In this document: positions 1-9,342 of the stretch, piece after piece
Layout: each line of letters begins with the position of its first letter
Position numbering within the stretch: the stretch's first letter is position 1
From: Sinorhizobium saheli
GTDB taxonomy: Bacteria; Pseudomonadota; Alphaproteobacteria; Rhizobiales; Rhizobiaceae
Direction of reading: 5' to 3'
Assembly (NCBI RefSeq): GCF_001651875.1
Contig: NZ_LNQB01000063.1
Coordinates: 1-64,000 of the forward strand
Length of the DNA stretch: 64,000 nucleotides
The notes under the pieces: model-generated
Database searches by the model: none
Told to the model about the DNA's origin: nothing
The model's input: only the letters and a program-made list of their open reading frames with translations
Translations under genes and position numbers: made by a program

Positions 1-107
1 TCCTGCCGAAATCCGTCAAAAAATCGCACCCACCGCGATGGCTTGCGGTAACGCAACACGATTTTCAGCAGCCTGTTAGGCTATTCGGTCAGCCACCGAG
101 CTTCGTA

Positions 108-122
108 CGCTCGCTACGAGCG
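108..122. other. Small hairpin past the pheC stop
   Basis: CGCTCG-CTA-CGAGCG is a perfect 6-bp inverted repeat located 26 bases beyond the pheC stop codon on the minus strand. No T tract follows, so it is only a possible terminator or processing stem. The rest of bases 1-147 shows no gene that I can support. Confidence 0.3.
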
Positions 123-147
123 CGGCGAGCACGTCGCCAGCGTTCCT

Positions 148-933
148 TTACTCGAACCACTTGGCGTGGATGGCCTTGTAGTCACCGTTCTCCATCGACT
201 GGTGCAGCCATTGATCAACGAAAGCCTTCAGATAGGGGTCGCGCTGGAGCCAGTAGGCCTTTTCGGCAAAATTGAACGGCTGGTCGGGGTGGACCGCACA
301 GAGAACTCCCGGATGCAGCTTCTGCTGGTAGCGGGTTTCCGAGGCGTCGGTCATCATCACGTCGGCCTTGCCGGCGGCGATCTGGTCGAAGATTTTGGTG
401 TTGTCCTCGAACACTTCGATCCTGGCCTGTTTCAAGTTGGCACGGGCGAACTTTTCGTTCGTACCGCCCGGATTGACGATCACCGTCACTTCCGGTTTGT
501 CGATGTCTGCCAGCGTCTCGAATTTGCCCTGGTCGGCGCAGCGGGCGATCGGCGTCTTGCCCTCCTTCATGTAGGGGATGGAAAACAGCCCCTTCTTCTG
601 CCGATCGAAGGTGACGGAAACGCCGCCCATGGCCACATCGAACTTTCCGGCCTCGAAATCCTGCATCAGGGTCGGCCATGAAGTGGACACGACCTCGAGC
701 TTTACGCCGAGAGCGCTTGCGAGGCTCTTGGCCTGGTCGAGGTCGAAGCCGGAGAACTCGCCCGTCGCTGGGTCCTTGAAGGTGAAAGGCTTGTAGTCGC
801 CGGCCGAGCCGACTTTCAGCACCCCGGCGGCCATGATGGCATCGAGCCGCGACTCGGGCTGCGCCTCGCCGGCAAACGAAGCCGGAAGGCAGCCGAAAAA
901 CAGGAGTACGAAGGCAAGTATCGGACGAAACAT
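148..933 (-). CDS. pheC: Cyclohexadienyl (arogenate/prephenate) dehydratase, periplasmic, PheC type
   Basis: 261 aa starting at the ATG at 933, preceded by GGAGAG. The N-terminus MFRPILAFVLLFFGCLPASFA is a clear signal peptide. The mature part has the solute-binding-protein fold, but it matches PheC rather than a transporter receptor: GDYKPF near residue 40, the SWP-LM segment, NPGGTNEKFARANLK, a VMMTDA motif and the FAEKAYW segment all follow the Pseudomonas PheC pattern as I remember it. PheC converts arogenate or prephenate to phenylalanine or phenylpyruvate in the periplasm. It stands alone, 457 bases from the liv genes on the same strand. An amino-acid ABC binding protein is the alternative call, but no permease is adjacent. 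Confidence 0.82.
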   Translation of the reverse strand: MFRPILAFVLLFFGCLPASFAGEAQPESRLDAIMAAGVLKVGSAGDYKPFTFKDPATGEFSGFDLDQAKSLASALGVKLEVVSTSWPTLMQDFEAGKFDVAMGGVSVTFDRQKKGLFSIPYMKEGKTPIARCADQGKFETLADIDKPEVTVIVNPGGTNEKFARANLKQARIEVFEDNTKIFDQIAAGKADVMMTDASETRYQQKLHPGVLCAVHPDQPFNFAEKAYWLQRDPYLKAFVDQWLHQSMENGDYKAIHAKWFE

Positions 934-1390
934 GAACCTCTCCTTTGCTGTACCGGCATATGTCAAAGCACGCCGGGGCAGCGAGCGCAACCACGTCTTG
1001 GAGTGGGTGGACCATGAGCCGGTACAATCGGCCGCTGTCGAGAGCCGGGCGGGTGTGCCGGGCCGGTAACCGAGCAAATGTAGCGCGGTCGATCGCCATC
1101 GGCTGCGAGATTGCCCCGGCCGATCTGCAACTGTTCGGCGAGTCGATCGATCTACGCGCTCGCCGAACTAGCTGCCATAGGCATAAACCCACGTCGAAGC
1201 GCATCCGGCGAAGTGAACAGGGAATTTCCGGCAAAGGCTTTGGCGCTCGTCAACCTTGGCCGGCGCTTTCACCGATCGCAAAGCGCAAGAACCGCGCTGT
1301 CGCACCTGTTCGGTCAGAATCTACCGCCGTTGGTATTAGGCTCAAGGTAATCCGTGCATTCGTTGTCAATCGTCCATGGGATACCCGATC
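934..1390. other. 457-base gap without a supported gene
   Basis: Between livF (ends 1391) and pheC (starts 933). Short open frames exist on both strands (for example 945-1418 plus) but none has a credible ribosome site, codon pattern or recognisable domain. It presumably carries the pheC promoter and the end of the liv transcript. No strong inverted repeat was seen. Confidence 0.4.
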
Positions 1391-2107
1391 TCACGGTTCC
1401 AAGGATTGCCCCATATAGATTTCGGCGACCCGCGGATTGCAGGCGATATCTCGTGCCGGGCCGGACAGGATGAACTGACCGTTCTCCATCACGTAGGCGG
1501 TGTCGGCCACGGCAAGCGCCGCCCTGGCGTTCTGTTCGACCAGCAGGATCGACACACCCGCCTCTTTCAGCCTGACCGTCGTGTCGAGGATGTCGCGGAC
1601 GATCAGCGGGGCAAGCCCGAGGCTGGGCTCGTCCAGCATCAGGACCCGCGGCCGGCTCATCATGGCGCGACCCATGGCCAGCATCTGCCTCTCGCCGCCC
1701 GACAGGGTCACCGCAATCTGGTTGCGGCGCTCCTTCAGGCGCGGGAAGAGATCATGAACCACGGCGAGCTGGTCGCCGTCCTCGCCGCGCCGGGTATAGC
1801 CTCCGAGGAGAAGGTTCTCCTCGACGGTCATGCTGGAGAACAATTCGCGTCGCTCGGGGATGAGGACGAGGCCCGAGCGGGCGCGACCCTCGATCTTCTC
1901 GTCCCCGATGTCCCGGCCGAAGAAGCTGATCCTGCCCTGCATCGGCAGGATTCCGGCTATGGCATTGAGCAGAGTGCTCTTGCCCGCGCCATTGGCACCG
2001 ATGATCGTTGCCGTCGTTCCCCGTTCCAGGTCGAGACCCACCGAATGCACTGCCGCAACCTGCCCATAGCTGACGGAAACACCGGCAATGCTGAGTGCGA
2101 GTGTCAT
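1391..2107 (-). CDS. livF: Branched-chain-type ABC transporter ATP-binding protein LivF
   Basis: 238 aa, the usual LivF length. Walker A GANGAGKST lies near residue 37, the signature LSGGERQMLAMGRAMM near 135 and Walker B VLMLDEPSLGLAP near 155. LivF is one of two cytoplasmic ATPases that power a HAAT-family importer. The start ATG overlaps the stop of the upstream livM-livG gene as ATGA (2104-2107), so translation is coupled. Given the adjacent aromatic pathway, the substrate is more likely an aromatic acid than leucine; this is inferred from context. Confidence 0.93.
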   Translation of the reverse strand: MTLALSIAGVSVSYGQVAAVHSVGLDLERGTTATIIGANGAGKSTLLNAIAGILPMQGRISFFGRDIGDEKIEGRARSGLVLIPERRELFSSMTVEENLLLGGYTRRGEDGDQLAVVHDLFPRLKERRNQIAVTLSGGERQMLAMGRAMMSRPRVLMLDEPSLGLAPLIVRDILDTTVRLKEAGVSILLVEQNARAALAVADTAYVMENGQFILSGPARDIACNPRVAEIYMGQSLEP

Positions 2108-3921
2108 TCGCCACCTCCCAGATACGCAGCCAGAACCGCGGGATTGCTGCGGACTTCCGCCGGCGTGCCGTCGGCGATCCGAACGCCGAAGTTCAGCACG
2201 ACGAGATGATCCGTCAGCTCCATCACGAAGCCCATGTCATGCTCGACGATCAGAATTGTCATGCCGCCGGCCGCGAGTTCCCGGAGCAGCGTCAGCAACG
2301 CCCGCTTCTCATGGTGGCGCAGCCCCGCAGCAGGCTCGTCCAGCAAAAGCAGCACGGGGTCCATGCAGAGCGCGCGTGCGATCTCGACGATGCGCATCTG
2401 GCCGAGCGCCAATGTGCCGGTCTCCACCCATGCCTTGTCCGCCAGCCCCACACGCTGAAGCGCGGCCATCGCTTCGGCACGGATGCGCGCCTCTTCGTGC
2501 CGGTCCAGGCGCAGCATGCCGGAACACACGCCCTTGCGGCTACGCAGATGCGCACCGACCGCGACATTGTCGAGCACGTTCATGTCAGGGACCAGCTTCA
2601 CATGCTGGAAGCTGCGGGCAACTCTCTTGCCGGCAACTTCTCGCGGCGTAATGCCGGTCACATCCCCGCCCAGGAAGAACACCTTTCCGGCTGTCGGCCG
2701 GACATGCCCGGTCGTCAGGTTGAAGGTCGTGCTCTTGCCTGCGCCGTTGGGGCCGATCAGTCCGGTGATGGCGCCGGCGCGGATCGTGAAATCCACGTTG
2801 TTTACCGCAATCAGACCACCATACCGGCGCTCCAGCCCCTTGACCCGCAGCAGATCGGCACCGGCCGGTGGCATCGGCTGACGCTCCAATCCGACATCGG
2901 CGATATCGGGGTGAGACTTGACCGTGCGGAACGGCATGCGGCGGACGACGGCCCCCCAGACCCCTTGCGGCATCTTCATGAGGAGCAGGACGAGGATCGC
3001 GCCGAAGACGATGATCGTCGCATTGCCTGCGGCAGGCGAGAGAAACGGCAGGAGATCCTGCAGGTAATTCCTCAGGACCACCACGAGCCCTGCTCCGAAG
3101 ATCGCACCGAAGACATTGCCCGCGCCGCCGATCACAGCCATCAGCAGATACTCGATCCCGGCGTTCAGGCCGAACGGCGACGCCGACACCGACCGCGTGA
3201 ACATTGCCATGAGCCAGCCTGCCGTGCCGGCCAGCACGCCGGCATAGACAAAGACGAACAGCTTGAGCTGCTGTGTATTGGCACCGAAGGATTCGACCGC
3301 CGTGCGTCCCGCGCGAAGGCTCCTGATTATTCTGCCGACACGGCTGTCGAACAGATTGAGCGTCAGCACGACCACCACCGCCACGATCAGCCAGATGACG
3401 GGATAGAACATTCGCGGGTCCTCGAGGCTGTAGCTCCCGATCCATGGGGCGGGAATTCCGCTGAGACCGCCATAGCCGCCCAGGAATTCGGACGCGCCGA
3501 ACAGATAATACAGGGAAAGCGCCCAGGCGATGGTGCCGAGGGGAAGGAAGTGACCCGACAGGCGGATCGTGAACAGGCCGATCGCTGCCGACGCCGCCCC
3601 CGTCGCGAGGATGGCGGCAGGCAGGCAAAGCCATGGACTCCAGCCGAATTTCAGACAGAGGACCGCCGTCGTGTAGGCGCCGATCCCCATCAGCGCCGCT
3701 TGCCCGAACGATGTCATTCCGCCGACGCCGGTCAGTACCACGAGGCCGATCGACACCAGAGAGGCGATCCCGATCGCGGAAGCCATCATGACCACCGTGC
3801 CGGAAGGCGATATCAACGGCACGATCAGGGCCAGAAGGGCAAATGCGATCAGTGACACGCGGAAGTGGATCGTGAGCCTTTGTGTGGCGGGGTGGGTGCT
3901 CTTGGTCGTGGCGATGGTCAT
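2104..3921 (-). CDS. livMG: Fused permease-ATPase LivM-LivG
   Basis: 605 aa. Residues 1 to about 330 form a LivM-type permease with about ten membrane segments and the motif GxxSFGQAALMGIGAY near residue 70. Residues from about 355 onward form a LivG ATPase: Walker A GPNGAGKSTTFN, signature-like LALGQMRIVEIARAL and Walker B LLLLDEPAAGL. Fusion of these two subunits is known in proteobacterial HAAT systems. The signature loop reads ALGQ instead of LSGGQ, which is common in LivG. Start at ATG 3921, overlapping the livH stop as ATGA. With LivF it makes the two-ATPase motor of the importer. Confidence 0.9.
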   Translation of the reverse strand: MTIATTKSTHPATQRLTIHFRVSLIAFALLALIVPLISPSGTVVMMASAIGIASLVSIGLVVLTGVGGMTSFGQAALMGIGAYTTAVLCLKFGWSPWLCLPAAILATGAASAAIGLFTIRLSGHFLPLGTIAWALSLYYLFGASEFLGGYGGLSGIPAPWIGSYSLEDPRMFYPVIWLIVAVVVVLTLNLFDSRVGRIIRSLRAGRTAVESFGANTQQLKLFVFVYAGVLAGTAGWLMAMFTRSVSASPFGLNAGIEYLLMAVIGGAGNVFGAIFGAGLVVVLRNYLQDLLPFLSPAAGNATIIVFGAILVLLLMKMPQGVWGAVVRRMPFRTVKSHPDIADVGLERQPMPPAGADLLRVKGLERRYGGLIAVNNVDFTIRAGAITGLIGPNGAGKSTTFNLTTGHVRPTAGKVFFLGGDVTGITPREVAGKRVARSFQHVKLVPDMNVLDNVAVGAHLRSRKGVCSGMLRLDRHEEARIRAEAMAALQRVGLADKAWVETGTLALGQMRIVEIARALCMDPVLLLLDEPAAGLRHHEKRALLTLLRELAAGGMTILIVEHDMGFVMELTDHLVVLNFGVRIADGTPAEVRSNPAVLAAYLGGGE

Positions 3922-4953
3922 TCTTCGTGCTCCTGATGCGCGGTAAACGACCGCAGGAGCAGCGCGGGCAAGATCAACGCGTAGGTGATCGCATCCTTGA
4001 ACTGGCTCCAGTGAAACGAGGTGGCGGCTTCGATCAGCCCGAGAAACAAGGCGGAAACCATCGCCAGCGGATAGCTGACGAGCCCACCCAGGACGGCAAC
4101 GACGAAGCCCTTGAGGGCAATGATGAAGCCGGTGTCGTAGAAGATGGTTGTCATCGACGCGATGAGCACGCCACAGACCGACGCGACCACACCCGAGATG
4201 CAGAATGCGGTCGTGCCGGAGACCTCTGTCGGAATGCCGACCAGCTTCGCCCCCAGCCGGTTGACGGCCGTTGCGCGCAGGACCATGCCGAGATAGCTGC
4301 GCCCGAAGAACACATGCATCGCGACGAGGACAACGATGCTGAAGGCGAGCACGCCGATCTGTTGTCCGGTGAAGGCCACGCCGGCAATACTGACCCGCCC
4401 AGAGAACAATGCCGCGCCACGCGCGCCTTCCGGACCGAAGGCAAGAAGCGCGACGCCCATCAGGACGAGATGCGTGCCGACCGCCGCAATCAGCAGCACG
4501 AGGATTGACGCATTTCCCAACGGCTCGAACACGAGCCGGTAGATCTGCCCGGCGAGCGGTATGACGAGCATCGCGGCAAGGACGGCATCGACCCAGGCCG
4601 GCAATACGACTGGCGACAGGAACCAGATCGCAGCACTCACCACCGCCGGAAAGCCCAGTCCGCCGAGCAGAAGCCGGTACTGCTCCTGCCGCCTCATGCG
4701 CCCGTGGGATCGGCGCCAGGCGAGCAAGGTGGTCGTCACCGCAAGGGCGAGAAACAAGCAGGCGATCGGTTGGCTCGCATATGCGCTGCAAGGCGATATA
4801 GGTCAGCGCAGCGAAAGCGATGAACTCGCCCATGAAGACCATGATGACGCGGGTCAGGGTGAAAACCATGACCATGGCCACGCCGATCAGGGCATAGATG
4901 GCACCGTTGATCAGGCCATCCTTGGCCAGAAGAAGCGCTATAGTTGCGTCCAT
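3918..4953 (-). pseudogene. livH: livH permease, frameshifted
   Basis: The N-terminal part (from ATG 4953, MDATIALLLAKDGLINGAIYALIG, ending near ALTYIALQ) reads in one frame. The remaining roughly 280 residues, including FLALAVTTTLLAW and GRSYLGMVLRATAVNRLGAKLVGI, read in another. The change falls at about 4780-4790, where dropping one base from CAGCGCATATGCG restores a continuous LivH of about 344 aa. Either the permease is inactive or the assembly has a one-base error. The rest of the operon is intact, so an error is plausible. No good Shine-Dalgarno precedes 4953. The 3' end overlaps livMG by ATGA. Confidence 0.8.
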
Positions 4954-5070
4954 AAGGAGTCCGTCCGGGCTGTTGTTGCTTCGCGGGAAGTGCGGGTGGC
5001 GTTCAGGGGAGCGACCGTGCATTCCGGGATCCCGCCCCGGCGTTTGCCCGGACGGGATATCGGATTGGAG

Positions 5071-6192
5071 CTAGTCGCGGATCGCCCAGGTTCCGTTGTC
5101 GACGACGGACATGATCCAGTTCTCCGGGCCATTGCTCATCTGCTGGCGGCCGTCATTGCGCAGCATGCCATGCAGGCCGGGAACCTCGACACGTTTCAGC
5201 GCATCGCGAAGCGCGGACCTAAATTCGGGCGAACCCGGCTCGGCGGTCGCGGGAACCTTCTCCGCGGCTGCCAGAACCAGCAAGGCAGCGTCGTAGAAGT
5301 AAGCGCCGAAGGGCGAGACGCTGCCCGGCCCGTGTTCGGCTTCGTAGCGCGCGATGTAATCGATGACGATGGGGCGGGATGGATTTCCGTCCGGAAGCAG
5401 CTCGCCCACCATGATCGGCCCGACCGGAAGGATGGTGCCATCGGCGGCGTCGCCGGCGATCTTGAGGAAGGCCCCATTGGCGGAGCCATGCGTGTGGTAG
5501 ATCTGACCCTGATAGCCGCGCTCGGCAAGCGCGAGATTCGGACCGGCCGAAGGCGCGCCGGAAGAGACCACGAGGATCGCCTCGGGATTTGCCGCCGACA
5601 GACGCAGCACCTGCGAGCTGACCGAGGTATCGGTCCGCGCGAAGCGCTCGACCGGCTCGAGGGTGATGCCCTTGTCCGTCAGCATCGGCCCGATGGCCTT
5701 GATCCAGAGATCGCCATAGGCATCATTGAAGCCGATGAGGCCGACCGTCTTGAAGCCTCGCTTGGCGATGTCCTCGGCGATGGCGCCGGCCATGAGTGAC
5801 ACGGGTTGCGGGACGACGAAGGTCCAGTCGCTCTGCTTGCCTTGCGGTACAAACGGCGACAGGGTCAGAAACGGTGTCTGCGTTTCCCCGATCGCGGCTG
5901 CGACGGGCGTGCCGCTGCCCCCGATCAGCACGTCGGCCGCCTGTTCGTTGACGCATTTGCGGGCGTTCTGCGTTGCCGCGCCCGGATCGGACGCATCGTC
6001 GAACACCGTGTAGCGCACGGTCTTGCCGGCCGCTTCCGTCGGCAGCAGCTTGACCGAATTCTGCTGAGGCGTGCCAAGCGCCGAGGTCGGCCCGGTCGCC
6101 GACAGGGAAATGCACACCGACACGTCCGCAAGAGCGGCAGGCGCAGCGGCCGCCAGGAATGTCGTTGCAAAAAGAATGGTCTTCAAGCTCAT
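5071..6192 (-). CDS. Branched-chain/aromatic-type ABC substrate-binding protein
   Basis: 373 aa. Start chosen at ATG 6192, preceded by GGGAGGATTTC; an upstream in-frame extension lacks such a site. MSLKTILFATTFLAAAAPAALA is a Sec signal peptide. The body is a LivK/HmgA-like type I periplasmic binding protein (Peripla_BP_6), with the usual GSGTPVAAAIGETQTPFLT and VGLIGFNDAYGD segments. First gene of the liv operon, 117 bases upstream of livH. The 17-bp operator candidate at 6317-6333 lies about 125 bases upstream, which ties its expression to the aromatic pathway. Confidence 0.88.
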   Translation of the reverse strand: MSLKTILFATTFLAAAAPAALADVSVCISLSATGPTSALGTPQQNSVKLLPTEAAGKTVRYTVFDDASDPGAATQNARKCVNEQAADVLIGGSGTPVAAAIGETQTPFLTLSPFVPQGKQSDWTFVVPQPVSLMAGAIAEDIAKRGFKTVGLIGFNDAYGDLWIKAIGPMLTDKGITLEPVERFARTDTSVSSQVLRLSAANPEAILVVSSGAPSAGPNLALAERGYQGQIYHTHGSANGAFLKIAGDAADGTILPVGPIMVGELLPDGNPSRPIVIDYIARYEAEHGPGSVSPFGAYFYDAALLVLAAAEKVPATAEPGSPEFRSALRDALKRVEVPGLHGMLRNDGRQQMSNGPENWIMSVVDNGTWAIRD

Positions 6193-6316
6193 GAAATCCT
6201 CCCGTTGAGCTGATACGTCCGCGAACGGCCGCGTGCGCATGCAATTCACAATTCACCCGGTTCTGCGGCGCTCCTCCCTCGCGCCATTGCCCAAACCCTC
6301 GTCGCCCTCGCCGTCA

Positions 6317-6333
6317 ATACGAATGAGTACTGT
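6317..6333. promoter_or_regulatory. Operator candidate, copy 1 (liv operon promoter)
   Basis: On the minus strand it reads ACAGTACT-CATTC-GTAT and is followed at once by TTGACG, a possible -35 element. The same ACAGTRCT-N5-GTAT pattern is found at 7626-7642 and 18687-18703. Confidence 0.6.
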
Positions 6334-6381
6334 CCGATCCGAAAAAATAGGGGCTTGCCCGTTTGCCTCGGCCCCCATGCA

Positions 6382-7599
6382 CTAGCCGACCGTCACCGCC
6401 TCGCGTTGGTCCACCGCGCAATGCGACAGCATCACGCCGGGATTTCCCACTCGCACCGGGTCCAGAGGACGATCGGCCGAAAGGACGCGGCGCGCTTCCG
6501 AAATCTCCCGCGGGTTGTTGATCGCGATGCAGCCGATCATCCGGTCGCCCTGCATGAAGATGCGGCTGGTCCGCCCACCCGGACCCGGCCGGTCGATCTG
6601 GACGGCATTGTCGGGGCACTGCCCGAGCATATGGATCTTGTCCTTGCCCTGCGTGGTCCAGAACCAGTCTGGTTCAGGCGGCATGTCCGGCAGGCGGAGC
6701 ACCGCGCGAACTGCCCTTTCCGCCGACCGGTTGGCATTCTGCCAGCTTTCCAGCCGGATGCATCTGCCGTCCGCGAGCACCGTCGTGGCGCAATCGCCGA
6801 TCGCAAAGACGTTCTCGTCATCGGTCCGCCCGAACCCGTCCACCAGCACGCCGCTGGCGCATCGCAGTCCGGCTGCCCGAGCCAGGTCGTCATTCGCATC
6901 CATGCCGATCGCTTCGATCAGCAGGTCCGGGCTTAGCTGGCGGTCGGCAATGGTGATCGTGCCGTCTTCATTGAAGGACGGCCTGGCATTCAGGTGTACG
7001 CGGACCCCGGCCGCCTGCTGCATTTCCTCAAGCCGGCGGGAGAGCCAATCCGGTGCAACCCGCCCGCACAGTCGCGGCCCCATCTCGACCAGGTCGACGG
7101 AAGCGCCAAGTCCACGGGTCGTCATCGCGGCTTCCGTGCCCAGCCAGCCGCCTCCGACGACCGCAACGGTCGCCGCCTCGCGGACGACCTCTCGCAACCG
7201 GTCGGCGTCGGCCTTGGTGCGGATCGACAATGACCGGCCGGCAAACGCCGCGGGTAACGGCAGTCGGCGCGCGCGCCCGCCTGTCGCCAGGATGAGCACG
7301 TCGAAGGAATAGCTTCCGGACTCGATTTCAACGCGGCGCGCGACACGATCGATGCGACGAACGGGGCTCGTCACGCGCAAGGTTATGTCCCTTGCTTCCG
7401 CCAGTTCGGGCGGCAGAAGCACGAGTTGCTCGAACGCCGTCAGCCCGAGCGCATAGGCCTTGGACAGTTCGGGCCGTTCATAGGGCGGCAGTCCTTCATC
7501 GCCGAAAAGAAAAACCTGGCCATCGAAGCCCAGCTCCCTCAATTTCAACGCCGAGGCAGCGCCTGCCTGCCCTGCACCGACGATCGCAATTTTCCGCAT
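6382..7599 (-). CDS. FAD-dependent ferredoxin reductase of a ring-hydroxylating dioxygenase
   Basis: 405 aa, typical for the HcaD/BphA4 family. FAD dinucleotide motif GAGQAG is at residues 8-13, NAD motif GGGWLG near 155, and the closing FAD motif NVFAIGDCA near 275. It passes electrons from NADH to the Rieske ferredoxin (14824-15144), which feeds the dioxygenase. It is separated from the main operon by the tetR gene and transcribed divergently from it. Ribosome site GAAGAGGG precedes ATG 7599. Operator copy 2 lies only 27-43 bases upstream of the start. Confidence 0.9.
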   Translation of the reverse strand: MRKIAIVGAGQAGAASALKLRELGFDGQVFLFGDEGLPPYERPELSKAYALGLTAFEQLVLLPPELAEARDITLRVTSPVRRIDRVARRVEIESGSYSFDVLILATGGRARRLPLPAAFAGRSLSIRTKADADRLREVVREAATVAVVGGGWLGTEAAMTTRGLGASVDLVEMGPRLCGRVAPDWLSRRLEEMQQAAGVRVHLNARPSFNEDGTITIADRQLSPDLLIEAIGMDANDDLARAAGLRCASGVLVDGFGRTDDENVFAIGDCATTVLADGRCIRLESWQNANRSAERAVRAVLRLPDMPPEPDWFWTTQGKDKIHMLGQCPDNAVQIDRPGPGGRTSRIFMQGDRMIGCIAINNPREISEARRVLSADRPLDPVRVGNPGVMLSHCAVDQREAVTVG

Positions 7600-7625
7600 G
7601 ACAAAGCCCTCTTCAACTCAGGCAC

Positions 7626-7642
7626 ACAGTGCTCTAGAGTAT
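7626..7642. promoter_or_regulatory. Operator candidate, copy 2 (tetR/reductase divergent promoter)
   Basis: Plus strand ACAGTGCT-CTAGA-GTAT, with the palindrome CTCTAGAG in its centre. It lies between the divergent reductase (start 7599) and tetR (start 7666), as expected for an autoregulated TetR family repressor. 14 of 17 bases match copy 3. Confidence 0.6.
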
Positions 7643-7665
7643 GGAAAACATATGCGGAGACCGAA

Positions 7666-8310
7666 TTGGCTGACACGAACGACGCCCCCACGAAGACCAC
7701 GCGCCGCCCGACGCAACGCTACAAAGACGACCCGCTGAACGAAAAGGACTGGGTCGAAGCCGCCCTGCAGGTCCTCGTCGACGAAAATGTGCGCGGCATC
7801 AAGATCGACACGCTGAGCGCCAAGCTCGGCGTGACGAAGGGCAGCTTCTACTGGCATTTCAAGACCCGCAGCCAGCTTCTCGGCGCCATGCTGGCGCACT
7901 GGCGAAAACAGATGACCCTGAATGTCATTCGCAGCATTTCCATTGCCGGCTCGGACCCCCGCGAAAGACTGTCCGCGCTCTTCGCGCTGCCGCGCCGCAG
8001 GAACTCGCCTGCCTTTGCGCGGATCGAGACCTCGATCCGGGACTGGGGCCGGCGTGTCGACATGCCGCGGGCCGCGGTCGGCGAGGTCGACGAGATCCGG
8101 TTCGACTACATTACCAAGCTCTTTCGCGACATGGGGTATCCGCAGGCCGAAGCCCGCCGGCGGGCCTATCTGGCCTATTGCCTGATCATGGGTGATTCCG
8201 TTCTGCACGGCTCGCTCGACGCCATGTCGCGCGAGGAGTTTCCTGCCTATGCCATCAGGCTGATCGCCTCCGACATGTGCAAAAAGGAACAGGAACCGAC
8301 GGAAGGGTGA
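7666..8310 (+). CDS. TetR-family regulator of the aromatic locus
   Basis: 214 aa from a TTG at 7666, chosen because GGAGA precedes it at 7656 and because the DNA-binding region starts shortly after. The HTH segment GIKIDTLSAKLGVTKGSFYWHFKTR is typical of TetR proteins; the C-terminal ligand domain is not diagnostic. It is divergent from the ferredoxin reductase and ends 15 bases before the convergent aldolase gene. The operator copies at 6317, 7626 and 18687 make it the best candidate controller of both operons, with a pathway substrate or CoA ester as inducer (inference). Confidence 0.85.
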   Translation: MADTNDAPTKTTRRPTQRYKDDPLNEKDWVEAALQVLVDENVRGIKIDTLSAKLGVTKGSFYWHFKTRSQLLGAMLAHWRKQMTLNVIRSISIAGSDPRERLSALFALPRRRNSPAFARIETSIRDWGRRVDMPRAAVGEVDEIRFDYITKLFRDMGYPQAEARRRAYLAYCLIMGDSVLHGSLDAMSREEFPAYAIRLIASDMCKKEQEPTEG

Positions 8311-8324
8311 TGGAAGCGTCACCA

Positions 8325-9341
8325 TTAGGCCCGGTCCCGTTCGCGCGCCATGTCGAGCGCCACGTCGACGATCATGTCTTCCTGCCCGCCGACCATGCCC
8401 CGGCGTCCGAGTTCCACCAGAATGGCACGCGTGTCGACGCCATAGAGATCCGAGGCCTTTTCCGCATGGCGCAGGAAGCTGGAATAGACGCCGGCATAGC
8501 CGAGCGTCAGCGTCTCGCGATCGACCCGGACCGGGCGGTCCTGCAGCGGGCGAATGAGTTCCTCGGCCGCATCCTGCAGCTTGAAGAGATCGCACCGGTG
8601 TTGCCAGCCATAGAGGTTGGCCACGGCGACGAAGGCCTCGATCGGGGTATTGCCCGCCCCCGCGCCCATTCCGGCGAGAGACGCATCAACGCGGAAGGCG
8701 CCGCGTTCGACCGCCGTCACCGAATTCGCAACCGACAGCGACAGGTTTTCATGCATGTGGGCGCCGATCTGAAATCCGGCGCCGAGGACCCCACGATAGG
8801 CGTCTATCCGGGCCGCGACATCGGTCATGACCAGTCGTCCGCCGGAATCGGTGCAGTACACGCAATCGGCGCCGTAGTCCGCCATGAGCCTCGCCTGTCT
8901 GGCCAGGGCCTCGGGCGCTGACATATGCGCCATCATCAGGAAGCCCGAGACGTCCAGCCCCATCTCCTTGGCCGCGGCGATATGCTGGGCGGCCACGTCC
9001 GCCTCGGTGCAATGGGTGGCAATGCGCACCGACTGAACGCCCAGATCGCGCGCGCGCCTGAGATCGTGGATCGTACCGATGCCCGGGAGCAGCAGCGTGG
9101 TCAGCTTCGCCCGCCGGCAGACCTTGGCCGCCTCGGAAATCCAGTCCCAGTCGGTATGCTTGCCGAAGCCGTAGTTGAAGGCCGAGCCGGCAATGCCGTC
9201 GCCATGAGCGACCTCGATCGCATCGACGCCCGCCTCGTCCAGCGCCTCGGCGATGGCACGGACATGGCCGAGGTCATATTGATGCCGCATGGCATGCATG
9301 CCGTCGCGCAGCGTCACGTCCTGAATGTAGATTTGCGTCAT
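8325..9341 (-). CDS. mhpE: 4-hydroxy-2-oxovalerate aldolase (MhpE/DmpG/BphI)
   Basis: 338 aa. A DRE-TIM metallolyase: [14 protein letters not shown] at residues 9-22 carries the conserved Arg-Asp and His, and [11 protein letters not shown] near 195 holds the metal-binding HxH. It cleaves 4-hydroxy-2-oxovalerate (or the hexanoate homologue) to pyruvate and an aldehyde that is channelled to the dehydrogenase encoded immediately upstream. Last gene of the leftward operon; its start lies 1 base past the stop of the dehydrogenase gene. Length matches the family. Confidence 0.95.
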   Translation of the reverse strand: MTQIYIQDVTLRDGMHAMRHQYDLGHVRAIAEALDEAGVDAIEVAHGDGIAGSAFNYGFGKHTDWDWISEAAKVCRRAKLTTLLLPGIGTIHDLRRARDLGVQSVRIATHCTEADVAAQHIAAAKEMGLDVSGFLMMAHMSAPEALARQARLMADYGADCVYCTDSGGRLVMTDVAARIDAYRGVLGAGFQIGAHMHENLSLSVANSVTAVERGAFRVDASLAGMGAGAGNTPIEAFVAVANLYGWQHRCDLFKLQDAAEELIRPLQDRPVRVDRETLTLGYAGVYSSFLRHAEKASDLYGVDTRAILVELGRRGMVGGQEDMIVDVALDMARERDRA

Positions 9342-9342
9342 C

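Noticed and set aside
148-933. Amino-acid ABC transporter receptor call for the first gene
   Set aside because: The NPGGTNEKFARANLK and FAEKAYW segments fit PheC, and no permease or ATPase of the polar amino-acid family is adjacent.
945-1418. Plus-strand open frame in the pheC-livF gap
   Set aside because: No ribosome site, no recognisable domain and composition unlike the real genes around it.
2095-3855. 586-codon plus-strand open frame
   Set aside because: It is the antisense of livM-livG, with Arg/His/Asp-rich composition, no domain and no ribosome site; GC-rich codon bias keeps the opposite strand open.
3918-4953. Programmed frameshift in livH
   Set aside because: No slippery heptamer or downstream pseudoknot was seen at 4780-4790; mutation or base-call error is simpler.
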